Source: 40CM-4-69-5 sp036556905 (lineage in GTDB: Bacteria; Methylomirabilota; Methylomirabilia; Rokubacteriales; CSP1-6). Taken from it: a DNA stretch of 64,000 bases. The notes beneath the pieces are model-generated. The model worked only from the letters and a program-made list of their open reading frames with translations. It was not told where the DNA came from and did not search any database. How positions within the stretch are numbered: position 1 is the stretch's first letter; every line of letters begins with the position of its first letter. A program made the translations under genes and the position numbers. The stretch is taken from the NCBI GenBank assembly GCA_036556905.1, contig DATBIM010000040.1, positions 49,764 through 113,763 of the forward strand, given 5' to 3'. This document shows positions 16,033 to 24,361 of this stretch, piece after piece.

Positions 16033-17780
16033 GCGTTCTCGGCGCCCTCCAACCGGACGTCGGGCGGCTCTAGCGCGGCAATCTGACGACGGCGGGCCTC
16101 GGCCAGCCCCTCCGAGCTGCTGTCAAGAAGCAGACGGTAGATGTGTTCCGCGGCCAGGGCGGGGGGGATCAGCACGTAGTCGGCGCCTTCCGCATATAAC
16201 CGCCCCGCCGCGGCCAGGGTATCCGCGGTGACGATGACGCGGGCCGAGGGGGCCAGACTCCGGACCTGCCGGAGCAGCCGCCGATTGTCGGTCCCCTTCA
16301 GGAACCAGTCGGAAATACTGGAGACCACGACGGCGGCCCGCTCGATCCCGGTGTGCCGGAGCGTTTCCGCGTTGCCGATGTCGCCGTAATGACAGGTGAT
16401 GCCTTCCATCTCCAGCTGCTCGAGCGTCTCCGGGTTGAAGTCAATGGCCACGATGCGGCGTTTCATGGCCGGCCGTTCCCGGTCCAGGTGCCGGAGCAGG
16501 GCCAGGCCTTCACGCGACACCCCGAGGACGAACAGGTCGTGGTGCGGCGCCTCTCCGCGATCGACCTCAGGCTCCGTCAGACGCGAGCTCGGGCCCCGCC
16601 AGCGCGGCACCCCTCCCAGCGACAAGCCCCGGGCCAGCCCGGTGGCCAGCGGGTGGCTGAAGAGGATCGCGTACGTCGAGATGACCGCGGTTCCCAGCAG
16701 GGCGTAGAGCACGAGGGCCGCCAGCTCCGGGCTGACGTGACGGTAGCCCACGCCGAGCGCGATGATGACCAGCCCGAACTCGCTCACCTGTCCCAGGTTG
16801 ATGGCCACCACGCCGGCCGTGCGCGTGTCCACTCTCAGCAGCGAGAAGATCGGATAGATCACCAGGAACCGGCTGACCACCACGAACGCCATCACCACGG
16901 CGGTGAGCAGCAAGAGCCGCGGCGTTGGCGCCGCGATTTTCATGCCGAGAGCCACGAAGAACAGAGTCACGAAGAAGTCGCGCACCCCAGACAGTCGGGC
17001 GACGACCTCGGTCCCGTAGGGGAAGGCGGCGATGACCATGCCCGCGATGAGGGCCCCCATCTCCTTGGACAGCCCCAGCGTGCTCGCGGTCCCGGCCACC
17101 AGGAAACACCAACCCATGGCGGTGATGAGGATGAGCTCGTGGGATCGGGCGACGGCACGAAACAGGGGCGGCAACACCAGGCGTGAGAGCACACCCGCGG
17201 TGGCTACGAGCGCCACGCAGCTGCCCAGCGACGCGACGAGCGGCAGGGCTCTCAGATTCTCCAGACTGGGCTGCAACGCCAGGAACCCGATGGCCCAGAG
17301 ATCCTGGAAGATGAGGATGCCCAGCGTCACCCGGCCGGCAAAGGTCGCCATCTCGAGCTTGTCGAAGAGCAGCTTGACCACGATGAGGGTAGAGGACAGG
17401 GCCAGGGCCACCGCCAGGTACAAGCCGTCGAAGCGGCCTCCGGTGGTCTCGGTGAGCCAGCCAAACGTCAGCCAGGCCAGCGCGACCGAAATGGGGAACT
17501 GCAACAGCCCGCTCATCACGATGGTGCGGCCGGTCTGGACCAGGCTGGGTACGCTGATCTCCAGCCCGATGATGAAGAGCAGCAGGAGCAGGCCGATCTC
17601 CGAGATGAACTCGATGCTCGCCTCGTCCGCGACGACGCCGATGCCAATGTGGGGTCCGAGCACGGCGCCAGCCAGGATGTAGCCCAGGATCAGGGGCTGG
17701 CGGACCACGCGGGCGAGCAATGCGAACACGGCCGCCGCGACGATGCTGACTCCGATAGCGGACAGAAGATCGTGGCTCAC
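16029..17780 (-). CDS. Kef-type monovalent cation/proton antiporter (CPA2) with TrkA-N domain
   Basis: About 583 residues. Residues 1-380 form a 12-13 helix Na+/H+ exchanger domain beginning LLSAIGVSIVAAAVFALLARVVRQPLILGYILAGAVLGP. Residues 415-545 are a Rossmann TrkA-N (RCK) domain (HHDLFVLGVSREGLALLRHL, IVAIDFNPETLEQLE, HYGDIGNAETL) that would gate transport by NAD(H) binding. It exports potassium or sodium in exchange for protons at the inner membrane. The start is uncertain: GTG 17780 matches the usual family N-terminus, and ATG 17819 would add 13 residues. Confidence 0.9.
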   Translation of the reverse strand: MSHDLLSAIGVSIVAAAVFALLARVVRQPLILGYILAGAVLGPHIGIGVVADEASIEFISEIGLLLLLFIIGLEISVPSLVQTGRTIVMSGLLQFPISVALAWLTFGWLTETTGGRFDGLYLAVALALSSTLIVVKLLFDKLEMATFAGRVTLGILIFQDLWAIGFLALQPSLENLRALPLVASLGSCVALVATAGVLSRLVLPPLFRAVARSHELILITAMGWCFLVAGTASTLGLSKEMGALIAGMVIAAFPYGTEVVARLSGVRDFFVTLFFVALGMKIAAPTPRLLLLTAVVMAFVVVSRFLVIYPIFSLLRVDTRTAGVVAINLGQVSEFGLVIIALGVGYRHVSPELAALVLYALLGTAVISTYAILFSHPLATGLARGLSLGGVPRWRGPSSRLTEPEVDRGEAPHHDLFVLGVSREGLALLRHLDRERPAMKRRIVAIDFNPETLEQLEMEGITCHYGDIGNAETLRHTGIERAAVVVSSISDWFLKGTDNRRLLRQVRSLAPSARVIVTADTLAAAGRLYAEGADYVLIPPALAAEHIYRLLLDSSSEGLAEARRRQIAALEPPDVRLEGAENA

Positions 17781-17878
17781 TGTCGTACCCGTTCTTTCGA
17801 TCGTAGCGCGGGACGGCATGCGGATCGGCGGTTGTATTTTCGGACGTCCGGGAAGCCGAGAAGGTTGCCACGAGTCAA

Positions 17879-17908
17879 CGAGGGGTTGCAGCGCCCTGCA
17901 ACCCCTCG
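17879..17908 (-). terminator. Hairpin terminator behind the tRNA gene
   Basis: A perfect 13-bp stem (CGAGGGGTTGCAG / CTGCAACCCCTCG) with a CGCC loop begins 8 nt after the tRNA 3' end on the minus strand. Only a short T-containing tail (TTGACT) follows. It most likely ends the tRNA transcript and insulates it from the antiporter gene. Confidence 0.7.
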
Positions 17909-17915
17909 TCTTCGT

Positions 17916-17990
17916 TGGAGCGGGCGACCGGATTCGAACCGGCGACGTCCAGCTTGGGAAGCTGGCATTCTGCCACTGAATTACGCCCGC
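17916..17990 (-). tRNA. tRNA-Gly, anticodon CCC, with encoded CCA
   Basis: The minus strand folds into a full cloverleaf: acceptor GCGGGCG paired with CGCCCGC, anticodon stem CCAGC/GCTGG with loop TTCCCAA (anticodon CCC), T-stem GCCGG/CCGGT with TTCGAAT, discriminator U and genomically encoded CCA. It is a normal-length glycine tRNA, so it is not a tRNA-Sec. A TAAGAT about 12 nt upstream may be its -10. Confidence 0.96.
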
Positions 17991-18036
17991 GTGAGCTCCC
18001 TCATCTTACTCCGTTCTCTTTACGTCCGGCAGCCCG

Positions 18037-19590
18037 TTACCTGCCGTCCTTGAGCGACATGGTGAAGGCCTGGAGCACCTCGTCGCTACGGGCCGTCCAG
18101 TTCAGCCGCTTGCTGACCCCGTAGAGGTCTACCTGCTGGTAGAGGGGCACCGCCGGGATCTCCTCGAGCCAGAGTCGGTTGATCCGGTGGTACTGTTCGC
18201 GGCGCTTCTTCTCGTCCATGATCCCCTGCGCCTCATCGAACATCCGGTTGAACTCTTCGTGGTGCCAGTTCACGAAGATGCCGGGCGATTTGAAGAGCGG
18301 ACCGTACACAGTCTCGGCATCGAGGGTGGGTGTGCCCCAGCCAATCAGCCAGATGGGGCCGGCCTTGTGGACGTACACCATGTTGTTGAGGTAGTTCACG
18401 AACTCGAAGGTCTTGAGCGTGGTGCGGATGCCGGCCTTGCCCAGCTGCCCCGCCACTGCCTCGGCGACTTCCTTGTCGCGGACGTAGCGACCCTGCGGGC
18501 CGTGGAGCACCACCTCCAGCCCGCCGGCGTAGCCAGCCTCGGCCAAGAGCTTCTTGGTCCGAGCCGGGTCCGACTTCAAGGGTTGGAGCTTGGGATCGAA
18601 GCCGAAGTGCATCGAGGGCAGCATGGTGGCGACCCGGATGCCCTTGCCGTCGAGCACGCCCTTGATGATCTCGTCGGCGTCGATGGCGTAGGCGATGGCC
18701 TGGCGCACACGCTTGTCGGCGGTCGGCCCGTTGTAAGGTCCGACCGGTTTGTGCTGGGCGTCCATCTGGTGGGTGTAGAACATGAGCTGGATGGTACGGA
18801 TGCTGGGCGCAGTCGAGAGCAACAGCTTGGGGTGGTTGGCGATGGGGTTGGCCAGGTGCGGGGGGATGTTCACGGCCAGATCGATCTCACCGTTCTGCAG
18901 CGCGGCTACCCGCACGGCATCGTCGGGGATGGGCCGGAAGACGACAGTCTTGATTTTGGGCGCGCCCCGCCAGTAGGTGGCGTTGGCCTCCAGGACAATC
19001 TCCTCGTCCTTCGACCAGCGCACGAACTTGTAGGGACCAGTACCGATCGGGTTTTTTGTGATGAAGGCGGTGTCCTTGTCCTTGTAGGCGTTGGCCGGGA
19101 ACATGGCGCCCGACACGAATGTCATGACCGAGGTGAAGGTCGGCCAGGGCTTCTTCGTGTGGACCCTGGCCGTCAAGGCGTCGACGATCTCGACGCGATC
19201 GATCGGCGAGAAGGTGGAGGCCCCGCGGAGCTTCCCTTGCCCTTGGGCCAGCCGCTCGAGGCTGAACTTCACGGACGCTGCGTTGAAGTCCTCCCCGTTG
19301 TGGAACTTCACGCCCCGGCGCAGCTTCACCTCCCAGGTGGCAGGCGCCACCAGCTTGGGCATCTCGGCGGCGAGCGCCGGCACGATCTTGAGGTTGAGGT
19401 CCCGCTCGTACAGGGAGTCGAAGATGTGGCGCCCCACGTTGGAGGCGGGAGTCTCCGACTGGTTGTGCATGTCCAGCGTCGTCGGATCCACACCCTGCGC
19501 GATGATCACTTTGCCCGCCGGCGCGGCGGAGGCCGAGACCGGGAGAGCGAGCACCATCGCCAGAGCCGACCAGGTTCGCCAGCCGATCAT
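18037..19590 (-). CDS. ABC transporter substrate-binding protein, family 5 (oligopeptide/dipeptide type)
   Basis: A 517-residue periplasmic protein of the SBP_bac_5 family with a signal peptide (LAMVLALPVSASAA). Family marks are VDPTTLDMHNQSETPASNVGRHIFDSLY, the WEVKLRRGVKFHNGEDFNA block, and IGTGPYKFVRW. Members deliver peptides, opines, nickel or glutathione to Dpp/Opp permeases. No permease or ATPase lies beside it, so it is an orphan here. ATG 19590 has AGGAGG at the right distance, and the long open frame upstream overlaps the next gene and is rejected. Confidence 0.92.
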   Translation of the reverse strand: MIGWRTWSALAMVLALPVSASAAPAGKVIIAQGVDPTTLDMHNQSETPASNVGRHIFDSLYERDLNLKIVPALAAEMPKLVAPATWEVKLRRGVKFHNGEDFNAASVKFSLERLAQGQGKLRGASTFSPIDRVEIVDALTARVHTKKPWPTFTSVMTFVSGAMFPANAYKDKDTAFITKNPIGTGPYKFVRWSKDEEIVLEANATYWRGAPKIKTVVFRPIPDDAVRVAALQNGEIDLAVNIPPHLANPIANHPKLLLSTAPSIRTIQLMFYTHQMDAQHKPVGPYNGPTADKRVRQAIAYAIDADEIIKGVLDGKGIRVATMLPSMHFGFDPKLQPLKSDPARTKKLLAEAGYAGGLEVVLHGPQGRYVRDKEVAEAVAGQLGKAGIRTTLKTFEFVNYLNNMVYVHKAGPIWLIGWGTPTLDAETVYGPLFKSPGIFVNWHHEEFNRMFDEAQGIMDEKKRREQYHRINRLWLEEIPAVPLYQQVDLYGVSKRLNWTARSDEVLQAFTMSLKDGR

Positions 19591-19633
19591 GGGCAGCCTC
19601 CTGTTGAAGGCCCGGGCCTCGAATTCCGGTACT

Positions 19634-21073
19634 TTAGGGGCCACCAGCGTGCGAGTCAAGGTAGGCCAGCGCCTCCTCGCGCGTGGCAACGAGACCGAGA
19701 TCCTGCGCCTCCCGCGCGCGGCCGAGCAACCAGCCCACCGTCGGGCCCGGAGCCAGGCCGAAGCGGGCCATGACATCCTGGCCGCGCAGTAACGGGGGCG
19801 CCGCCGAGGCCTGCCGCTCCCGCTGCCAGCCCCGCAGAAGATCGCGAATCAGCTCGGCGCGGGGCCAGATCGCCAGAGGGGACTGGCCCCGCACCGCCGC
19901 CGCGTCGACGAGCGCCAGCAGCAAGAGATCGCGCGTCTCCGGCCCCAGGTCCCGATAGAAGCGATACCGGGCTCGCGCCGTCACCTCCCCCGCCCCGCCC
20001 AGGTGCATCGGCCTCAGGTGGTGCCGCACGAGCCGGGCCAGCACCCCGGCGACCGCGCCAGGCAGCCGGAGCCGCTCGCCGATCAGTCGGACACTTGCTT
20101 CACCGCGCACGTCGTGCTCGAAAAAGCGCACCCGGCCGCCGACGAGCCGTCGCGTCTGCGGCTTGGCCACATCGTGCAGGAGCGCGGCCAGCTTCAAGGT
20201 GTGAGCGCGCGTGAAGCCTCCGGCCAGAGGCTCGGACAGATGGCCGGCCAGCTCCTCCCCGAATGGTGCCAGCAGGTGGGGTCTGGCCACGACGATGTCG
20301 GCACCGCCGACTGCTCGGAGAGAATGCTCAAGCACGGCGAACCGGTGGGGCGGTGGCTGCCGGGTGATCCGCATCGGCTCCACCTCGGGGAGCACGATCG
20401 CCAGCAGGCGCAGCCGATCGGCGCGACGGAGCACCCCGGCGGTGTCGGCCAGAGCGAGTAACCCTGCTACCTCGTCGCGCACCCGCTCGACCGACACCCG
20501 AGCGAGTCCGGGCGCGGCGGCGACGATCGCTCGTGCCGTCGTCGCCGTCAGGCGAAATCCGAGTGTCGCCTCCAGGCGCACGCCGCGTAGCGTGCGCACG
20601 GGGTCCGCTTCGAGGGCACCCGGTGCGGGGAGCCGGAGCCGCCGGAACCTCAGATCTTCGAGCCCACCCGTCGGATCGATGACGGGAGCCCGCCCCGAGC
20701 GCAATAGCGCGCGGATCGGCACCGCCAGCGCGTTGACGGTGAAGTCGCGGCCGATCAGGTCCTGTTCCAGCGTCGCCGCCCGATAGTCGGCCACGTCGAG
20801 CCGCTGGCCATCGACGATGACCCGGCCCGCGCCCCGCTCGGCGTCGAGGAGCACGAAGGCCCCGCCGAGACGATCGGCCACCCGGCGGGCAATCGCCGGC
20901 CCGCGCGCCGGCACGGCCACGTCGAGGTCGATCGGGCCGGGCCGTCCCAGACACCCGTCGCGCACCGCGCCACCGACGAGGACGGGCTCGACCTGACGCC
21001 CGGCCGCCCCGAGCACGGCCCGCAGTAGCGTGATATGAAGCGGGCCCAGCCGGCGGATAAGGAAGTCACCCAT
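19634..21073 (-). CDS. CCA-adding / poly(A) polymerase family nucleotidyltransferase with HD domain
   Basis: 479 residues. The head domain holds the class II signature LVGGAVRDGCLGRPGPIDLDVAV with the catalytic DLD pair, then RDFTVNALAVP and DPTGGLEDLRFRRLRL, which match PolyA_pol. A central HD domain shows HTLKLAALLHDVAKP and VRHHLRP. It adds CCA or A residues to tRNA 3' ends, or acts as an RNA polyadenylase; sequence alone cannot decide. Since the window's tRNA already encodes CCA, a repair role is plausible. It starts at ATG 21073, overlapping the DUF2459 gene by 8 nt. Confidence 0.9.
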   Translation of the reverse strand: MGDFLIRRLGPLHITLLRAVLGAAGRQVEPVLVGGAVRDGCLGRPGPIDLDVAVPARGPAIARRVADRLGGAFVLLDAERGAGRVIVDGQRLDVADYRAATLEQDLIGRDFTVNALAVPIRALLRSGRAPVIDPTGGLEDLRFRRLRLPAPGALEADPVRTLRGVRLEATLGFRLTATTARAIVAAAPGLARVSVERVRDEVAGLLALADTAGVLRRADRLRLLAIVLPEVEPMRITRQPPPHRFAVLEHSLRAVGGADIVVARPHLLAPFGEELAGHLSEPLAGGFTRAHTLKLAALLHDVAKPQTRRLVGGRVRFFEHDVRGEASVRLIGERLRLPGAVAGVLARLVRHHLRPMHLGGAGEVTARARYRFYRDLGPETRDLLLLALVDAAAVRGQSPLAIWPRAELIRDLLRGWQRERQASAAPPLLRGQDVMARFGLAPGPTVGWLLGRAREAQDLGLVATREEALAYLDSHAGGP

Positions 21074-21794
21074 GGCGCGATCCCCGCCATTGTCCGGCCC
21101 CGGCCCGCGCGGCCGTCGAGATCACGAGCCCAAAGCGTCGCGCCTGCCACAGCACGTTGCCGGCCGTCAGAGCCCAGATGGGCGTGACCGGGCACCCGGC
21201 GGCCCGGAGCGCCCGGGCTGTCCAGGTGTTGGAGTTGGCGAGCGCATGATACCGGCCGGCAGCCAGAAAGAATGCCCCTCGCCCGTAGAGGGCCGGGGCC
21301 ACCCTGACGATCTCGCCATCGTTATTCCGGGCGTAGGCCTCGTGGATAAAGCGAGTGAGCGCGTCGAAGCCGCGGGCCGTGAGCGAGATCTCGACGAGCG
21401 GCGCTCCCGCGTAGACCTCGATGACGGGCCGGTCGAACCCGGTGACGTGGAGCACGCTCGACGCGGAAAAGAAGGCGGCCTTGAGCGCCAGGCCGCTGCC
21501 TCCGTCGGCCGACGGATAGAAGTCACCATCACCCCAACCCACCTCGAGATACCCGACATCACCGATCGCGGCACTCTCTGGCCATATCGCCGGGGACACG
21601 TCGGTGCGCCGCATGGCCAGGCCGACATGCCAGCCATGGTTCACCAGCCAGAGCAGCTTCACCGGCTCGTGCGACGCCGGCGGATACAGGGCGCGCACCG
21701 GGCCCAGGCAGCCGCCGAGCACGAGCACGACGGCCAGCCAGGTCGCGCCGTCCGCGAGTGGGGAGGTTCGAAGGAGACGGCAGTCGTACCTCAC
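21066..21794 (-). CDS. DUF2459 family envelope protein
   Basis: About 242 residues with the DUF2459 pattern: LLWLVNHGWHVGLAMRRTDVSP, YLEVGWGDGDFYP, then NTWTARALRAAGCPVTPI near the end. The N-terminus has one hydrophobic stretch ending VLGGCLGP, close to a lipobox, so it may be a lipoprotein. The conserved histidine and cysteine could form a catalytic pair, but the family's function is not known to me. It starts with GTG and is followed by the CCA/PAP gene with an 8-nt overlap. Confidence 0.82.
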   Translation of the reverse strand: MRYDCRLLRTSPLADGATWLAVVLVLGGCLGPVRALYPPASHEPVKLLWLVNHGWHVGLAMRRTDVSPAIWPESAAIGDVGYLEVGWGDGDFYPSADGGSGLALKAAFFSASSVLHVTGFDRPVIEVYAGAPLVEISLTARGFDALTRFIHEAYARNNDGEIVRVAPALYGRGAFFLAAGRYHALANSNTWTARALRAAGCPVTPIWALTAGNVLWQARRFGLVISTAARAGAGQWRGSRHG

Positions 21795-21800
21795 ACCGGT

Positions 21801-21829
21801 TTGGAGGGGGGTGTCTCAACCCCCTCCAA
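21801..21829 (-). terminator. Hairpin TTGGAGGGGG/CCCCCTCCAA after the RAD55-like gene
   Basis: A 10-bp stem with a 9-nt loop sits 3 nt past the stop of the RAD55-like gene and directly before DUF2459. There is no uridine run. The arms closely match the hairpin at 52307-52338, so both belong to one recurrent hairpin type in this genome. Confidence 0.55.
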
Positions 21830-21831
21830 CA

Positions 21832-22719
21832 TTAAGACAGATCCAGCCCGGCCGGACCGATCCGGAACTCCGCGATCTCGTCACTCATCGCGCTCCCGCG
21901 GTGCTTGACCACGCAAAGCATGCGGGCCAGACGCTGGCTCACACGCTCGCTGCCCATCACGATGATCGTGTTGGCGGTGGCGCCAATGTCGCCGGTGGCC
22001 ACCTTGCGCGCCAACAAGTCTTCCAGCCGGGTCTCCTCGGTGGTCACCAGCAGCAACGTGGTGATCTGCGCATGGTCGTAGCGATGGGCATCGATGAAGG
22101 CCCGGTGCTTCCACACCGGAAGGCAGAGCTCCATGCCGAGCGTCTCGGCATCCCGATGGATCACCGTGCGATAGATCTCGTCGAACATGTGGAACTGGAT
22201 GGAGTCGGCGGGGGTGTCCATCGGCTCGACTCCGTCCACGACCACCCGGCGGCTACCCGCCGCAAAGTGGAAGTACATGAACGGACGAACGGTATACAGG
22301 GCGTGATTGTAGGCGGCCTTCCAGTTCCAGTCGAATTCCCAACCGCCATCGGTGGTGGGCACCTGAAAGTCTCGGACGCGGCCCACCCAGCGGAGCGCAT
22401 TCGAGTAGCAGGCCTCCAGCTGTCCGGGCGGAGGATAGGGCTCGGCCATGGGGGTCACCGTGTGCGTCCACGGCAGCAGCGGCCAGGCAAAGAGTCGGCC
22501 GGCGTACTCGTCGTGTTGCTGGGAGTCGCCCCGACCATTCATGTCGAGCACGATGCCGCGAGCACCATCGGCGGCCCGGCCGTGGTTGGCGAAGGTGAGC
22601 CCCAGGTGAGTCTTACCGATGCCGGTGGCCCCGTACACCACCGTCAGCGTGCCGGGCAGCAGGCCACCACCTAGCATGAGATCGAGCTTGGGAAGACCGG
22701 TGCCGACGCGTTCGATCAC
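21832..22719 (-). CDS. RAD55/KaiC-like RecA-superfamily ATPase
   Basis: A 295-residue single-domain P-loop ATPase. VGTGLPKLDLMLGGGLLPG precedes Walker A GATGIGKT (30-37), a layout shared by RadA, KaiC and archaeal RAD55-like proteins. A later RRVVVDGVEPMD fits Walker B, and the sequence ends without a DNA-binding extension. It begins at GTG just behind the DNA ligase stop (11 nt), so the two genes are probably one transcript, and a role in recombination or repair is inferred from that. The upstream open frame belongs to the ligase region. Confidence 0.8.
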   Translation of the reverse strand: MIERVGTGLPKLDLMLGGGLLPGTLTVVYGATGIGKTHLGLTFANHGRAADGARGIVLDMNGRGDSQQHDEYAGRLFAWPLLPWTHTVTPMAEPYPPPGQLEACYSNALRWVGRVRDFQVPTTDGGWEFDWNWKAAYNHALYTVRPFMYFHFAAGSRRVVVDGVEPMDTPADSIQFHMFDEIYRTVIHRDAETLGMELCLPVWKHRAFIDAHRYDHAQITTLLLVTTEETRLEDLLARKVATGDIGATANTIIVMGSERVSQRLARMLCVVKHRGSAMSDEIAEFRIGPAGLDLS

Positions 22720-22730
22720 GGGCGTGAATT

Positions 22731-24311
22731 CTACACCAGCGGGCTCGGCCCGCCGCCGATCCGGCCCTTGCTGACGAACTGCCTGTCGTAGAGCCTGCGC
22801 AACTCGTCCAGCGTGGTGGCCTGGCCCGCCGTCTTGTCCTCGCGAATCCGGGCGATGCGCGCGAAGCGCAGGGCCAGCCCCGAGGGGTAGGTCGGGCTCT
22901 TCTGGATCTCGTTGAACTCGACCTCGACAACGACCTCCGGTCGCACCCGGACGGTGTAGCCGTCGTCGCTGATGGCCAGCGTCCACAGGCGCTCGGTCAT
23001 GGCGGCGAACTCCCGGTCGGTGAGCCCCTTGAACGTTTTGCCCACCTCAGCCCAGCCCTCGCCGTCCCGCACGGCCAGATGGTAGTTCGACAGCCAACCG
23101 ACCCGGCGCCCCGAGCCGCGGTCGGCGGCCACGATCGCGCAATCGACCGTCTCGACGGCCTTGAGCTTGAACCAGCGTTTGCCCCGGCCTCCGGGCTCAT
23201 ACGGAGAACCGAGGTCTTTGGCCATCACCCCCTCGTGACCGGCGGCCAGGGCCCGGGCCCGGAAGGCGCTCGCCTCCGCTACCGAGGTCACGATCACGCG
23301 CTCGGCCAGATGCCGTCCGCCGCTGACCCGGACCAGGGTCTGCCAGCGGTCGGCATAGGGCTGATCGATCAGCGAACGACCCTCGGCCAGCAGGCAATCG
23401 AACAGGCGCAGCGACAACGGTAGCTCGGAAGCCAGGGTTTCCACTTCATGCACTCGCCGGAATCGCCGCATCAACTCCTGGAAGGGCAACGGTCGGCCGG
23501 TGGCGTCCAACGCGATCACCTCGCCGTCGAGGATGACCGGGCGCAGGGCGAGGTCGCGCCGCGCCACCGCGACCACGTCGGGTAGACTCCGCGTCACATC
23601 GGAGAGGCGCCGGCTCCAGATCGCGACCCGCTCACCGGCGACGTGGAGCTGGATACGGGCGCCGTCGTACTTGTACTCCAGCGCGGTGCGCCCTCCATGC
23701 GCGGAGAGGACCTCGTCGAAGTCGGCGGCGATCTCGGCGAGCATGGGAAGCAGTGGGACGAACAGCCCTGGGCTGATCCCGGCCAGGCCGCCCGGGCCCT
23801 CGGTCAGCGCCAGCGAGGCCACGGCCGACAGGTCGCCGAGGAACAACGCGGCCCGACGCGCCAGCGCCGGATCGGCACCCGCCGCCTCGGCGATGGCCTC
23901 CAGCACGAGTCCGTCGGAGACTCCCGTGCGCAGCTCGCCACCGACGATCCGCGCCACCAGGTCGCGCTCGAGCGGGGAGGCTCGAGTGAGCATCGCGGTG
24001 AGCCGCTCGTCACGCTGGCGCCTCACGCCGGGTCCGCTGGCCTGGGCGACTTCGGCGAACGCCGCGGCCACATCGGCCAGGCTGAGCGGCGGGCCGGCCG
24101 AACCGCTGCTCGGCGGGAGCAGTCCCCGCACGTTGAGCACTCGCGGGTCGGAGTCGGGGAACGGACGGGCCGTGAGAAACGCGACCGCGGTTCCCACCTC
24201 GTCCGGCCTGAGGGACTTCAGATAGCCGGCCACCAACCGCCGTTTGTCGAGCCGGCCAGGAGTCCGGGCCAGGCGCTGACACAGCTCGGCAAGATCGGCA
24301 AAATGGCTCAT
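22731..24311 (-). CDS. ATP-dependent DNA ligase, archaeal/LigB type
   Basis: 526 residues with three domains: an N-terminal DNA-binding domain (1-200, with TGVSDGLVLEAIAEA), the adenylation domain with catalytic lysine K214 in EYKYDGARIQLH, motif III-IV (LFDCLLAEGRSL, HEGVMAKDLGSPYEPG) and motif V (WFKLKAVETVD), and an OB domain ending VVEVEFNEIQKSPTYPSG. It seals nicks using ATP. Bacteria use NAD-dependent LigA for replication, so this is an extra repair ligase. It is divergent from the GAF-HD-GYP gene. ATG 24311 is the only sensible start. Confidence 0.95.
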   Translation of the reverse strand: MSHFADLAELCQRLARTPGRLDKRRLVAGYLKSLRPDEVGTAVAFLTARPFPDSDPRVLNVRGLLPPSSGSAGPPLSLADVAAAFAEVAQASGPGVRRQRDERLTAMLTRASPLERDLVARIVGGELRTGVSDGLVLEAIAEAAGADPALARRAALFLGDLSAVASLALTEGPGGLAGISPGLFVPLLPMLAEIAADFDEVLSAHGGRTALEYKYDGARIQLHVAGERVAIWSRRLSDVTRSLPDVVAVARRDLALRPVILDGEVIALDATGRPLPFQELMRRFRRVHEVETLASELPLSLRLFDCLLAEGRSLIDQPYADRWQTLVRVSGGRHLAERVIVTSVAEASAFRARALAAGHEGVMAKDLGSPYEPGGRGKRWFKLKAVETVDCAIVAADRGSGRRVGWLSNYHLAVRDGEGWAEVGKTFKGLTDREFAAMTERLWTLAISDDGYTVRVRPEVVVEVEFNEIQKSPTYPSGLALRFARIARIREDKTAGQATTLDELRRLYDRQFVSKGRIGGGPSPLV

Positions 24312-24325
24312 ACGACCCCCAATAA

Positions 24326-24355
24326 TTGACTTGCTCGCGGCCCGCACCCTACGCT
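24326..24355 (+). promoter_or_regulatory. Promoter of the GAF-HD-GYP gene, predicted leaderless
   Basis: TTGACT (24326-24331), an 18-nt spacer and TACGCT (24350-24355) are followed by exactly six bases and then ATG 24362. Transcription would begin at or next to the A of the start codon. There is no ribosome site. The lexA promoter has the same -35 and the same 18-nt spacer. Confidence 0.6.
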
Positions 24356-24361
24356 CGAACC

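Noticed and set aside
17916..17990. The tRNA as a possible selenocysteine tRNA
   Set aside because: It is a 72-base cloverleaf with anticodon CCC, a normal acceptor stem and no long variable arm, so it is glycine tRNA.
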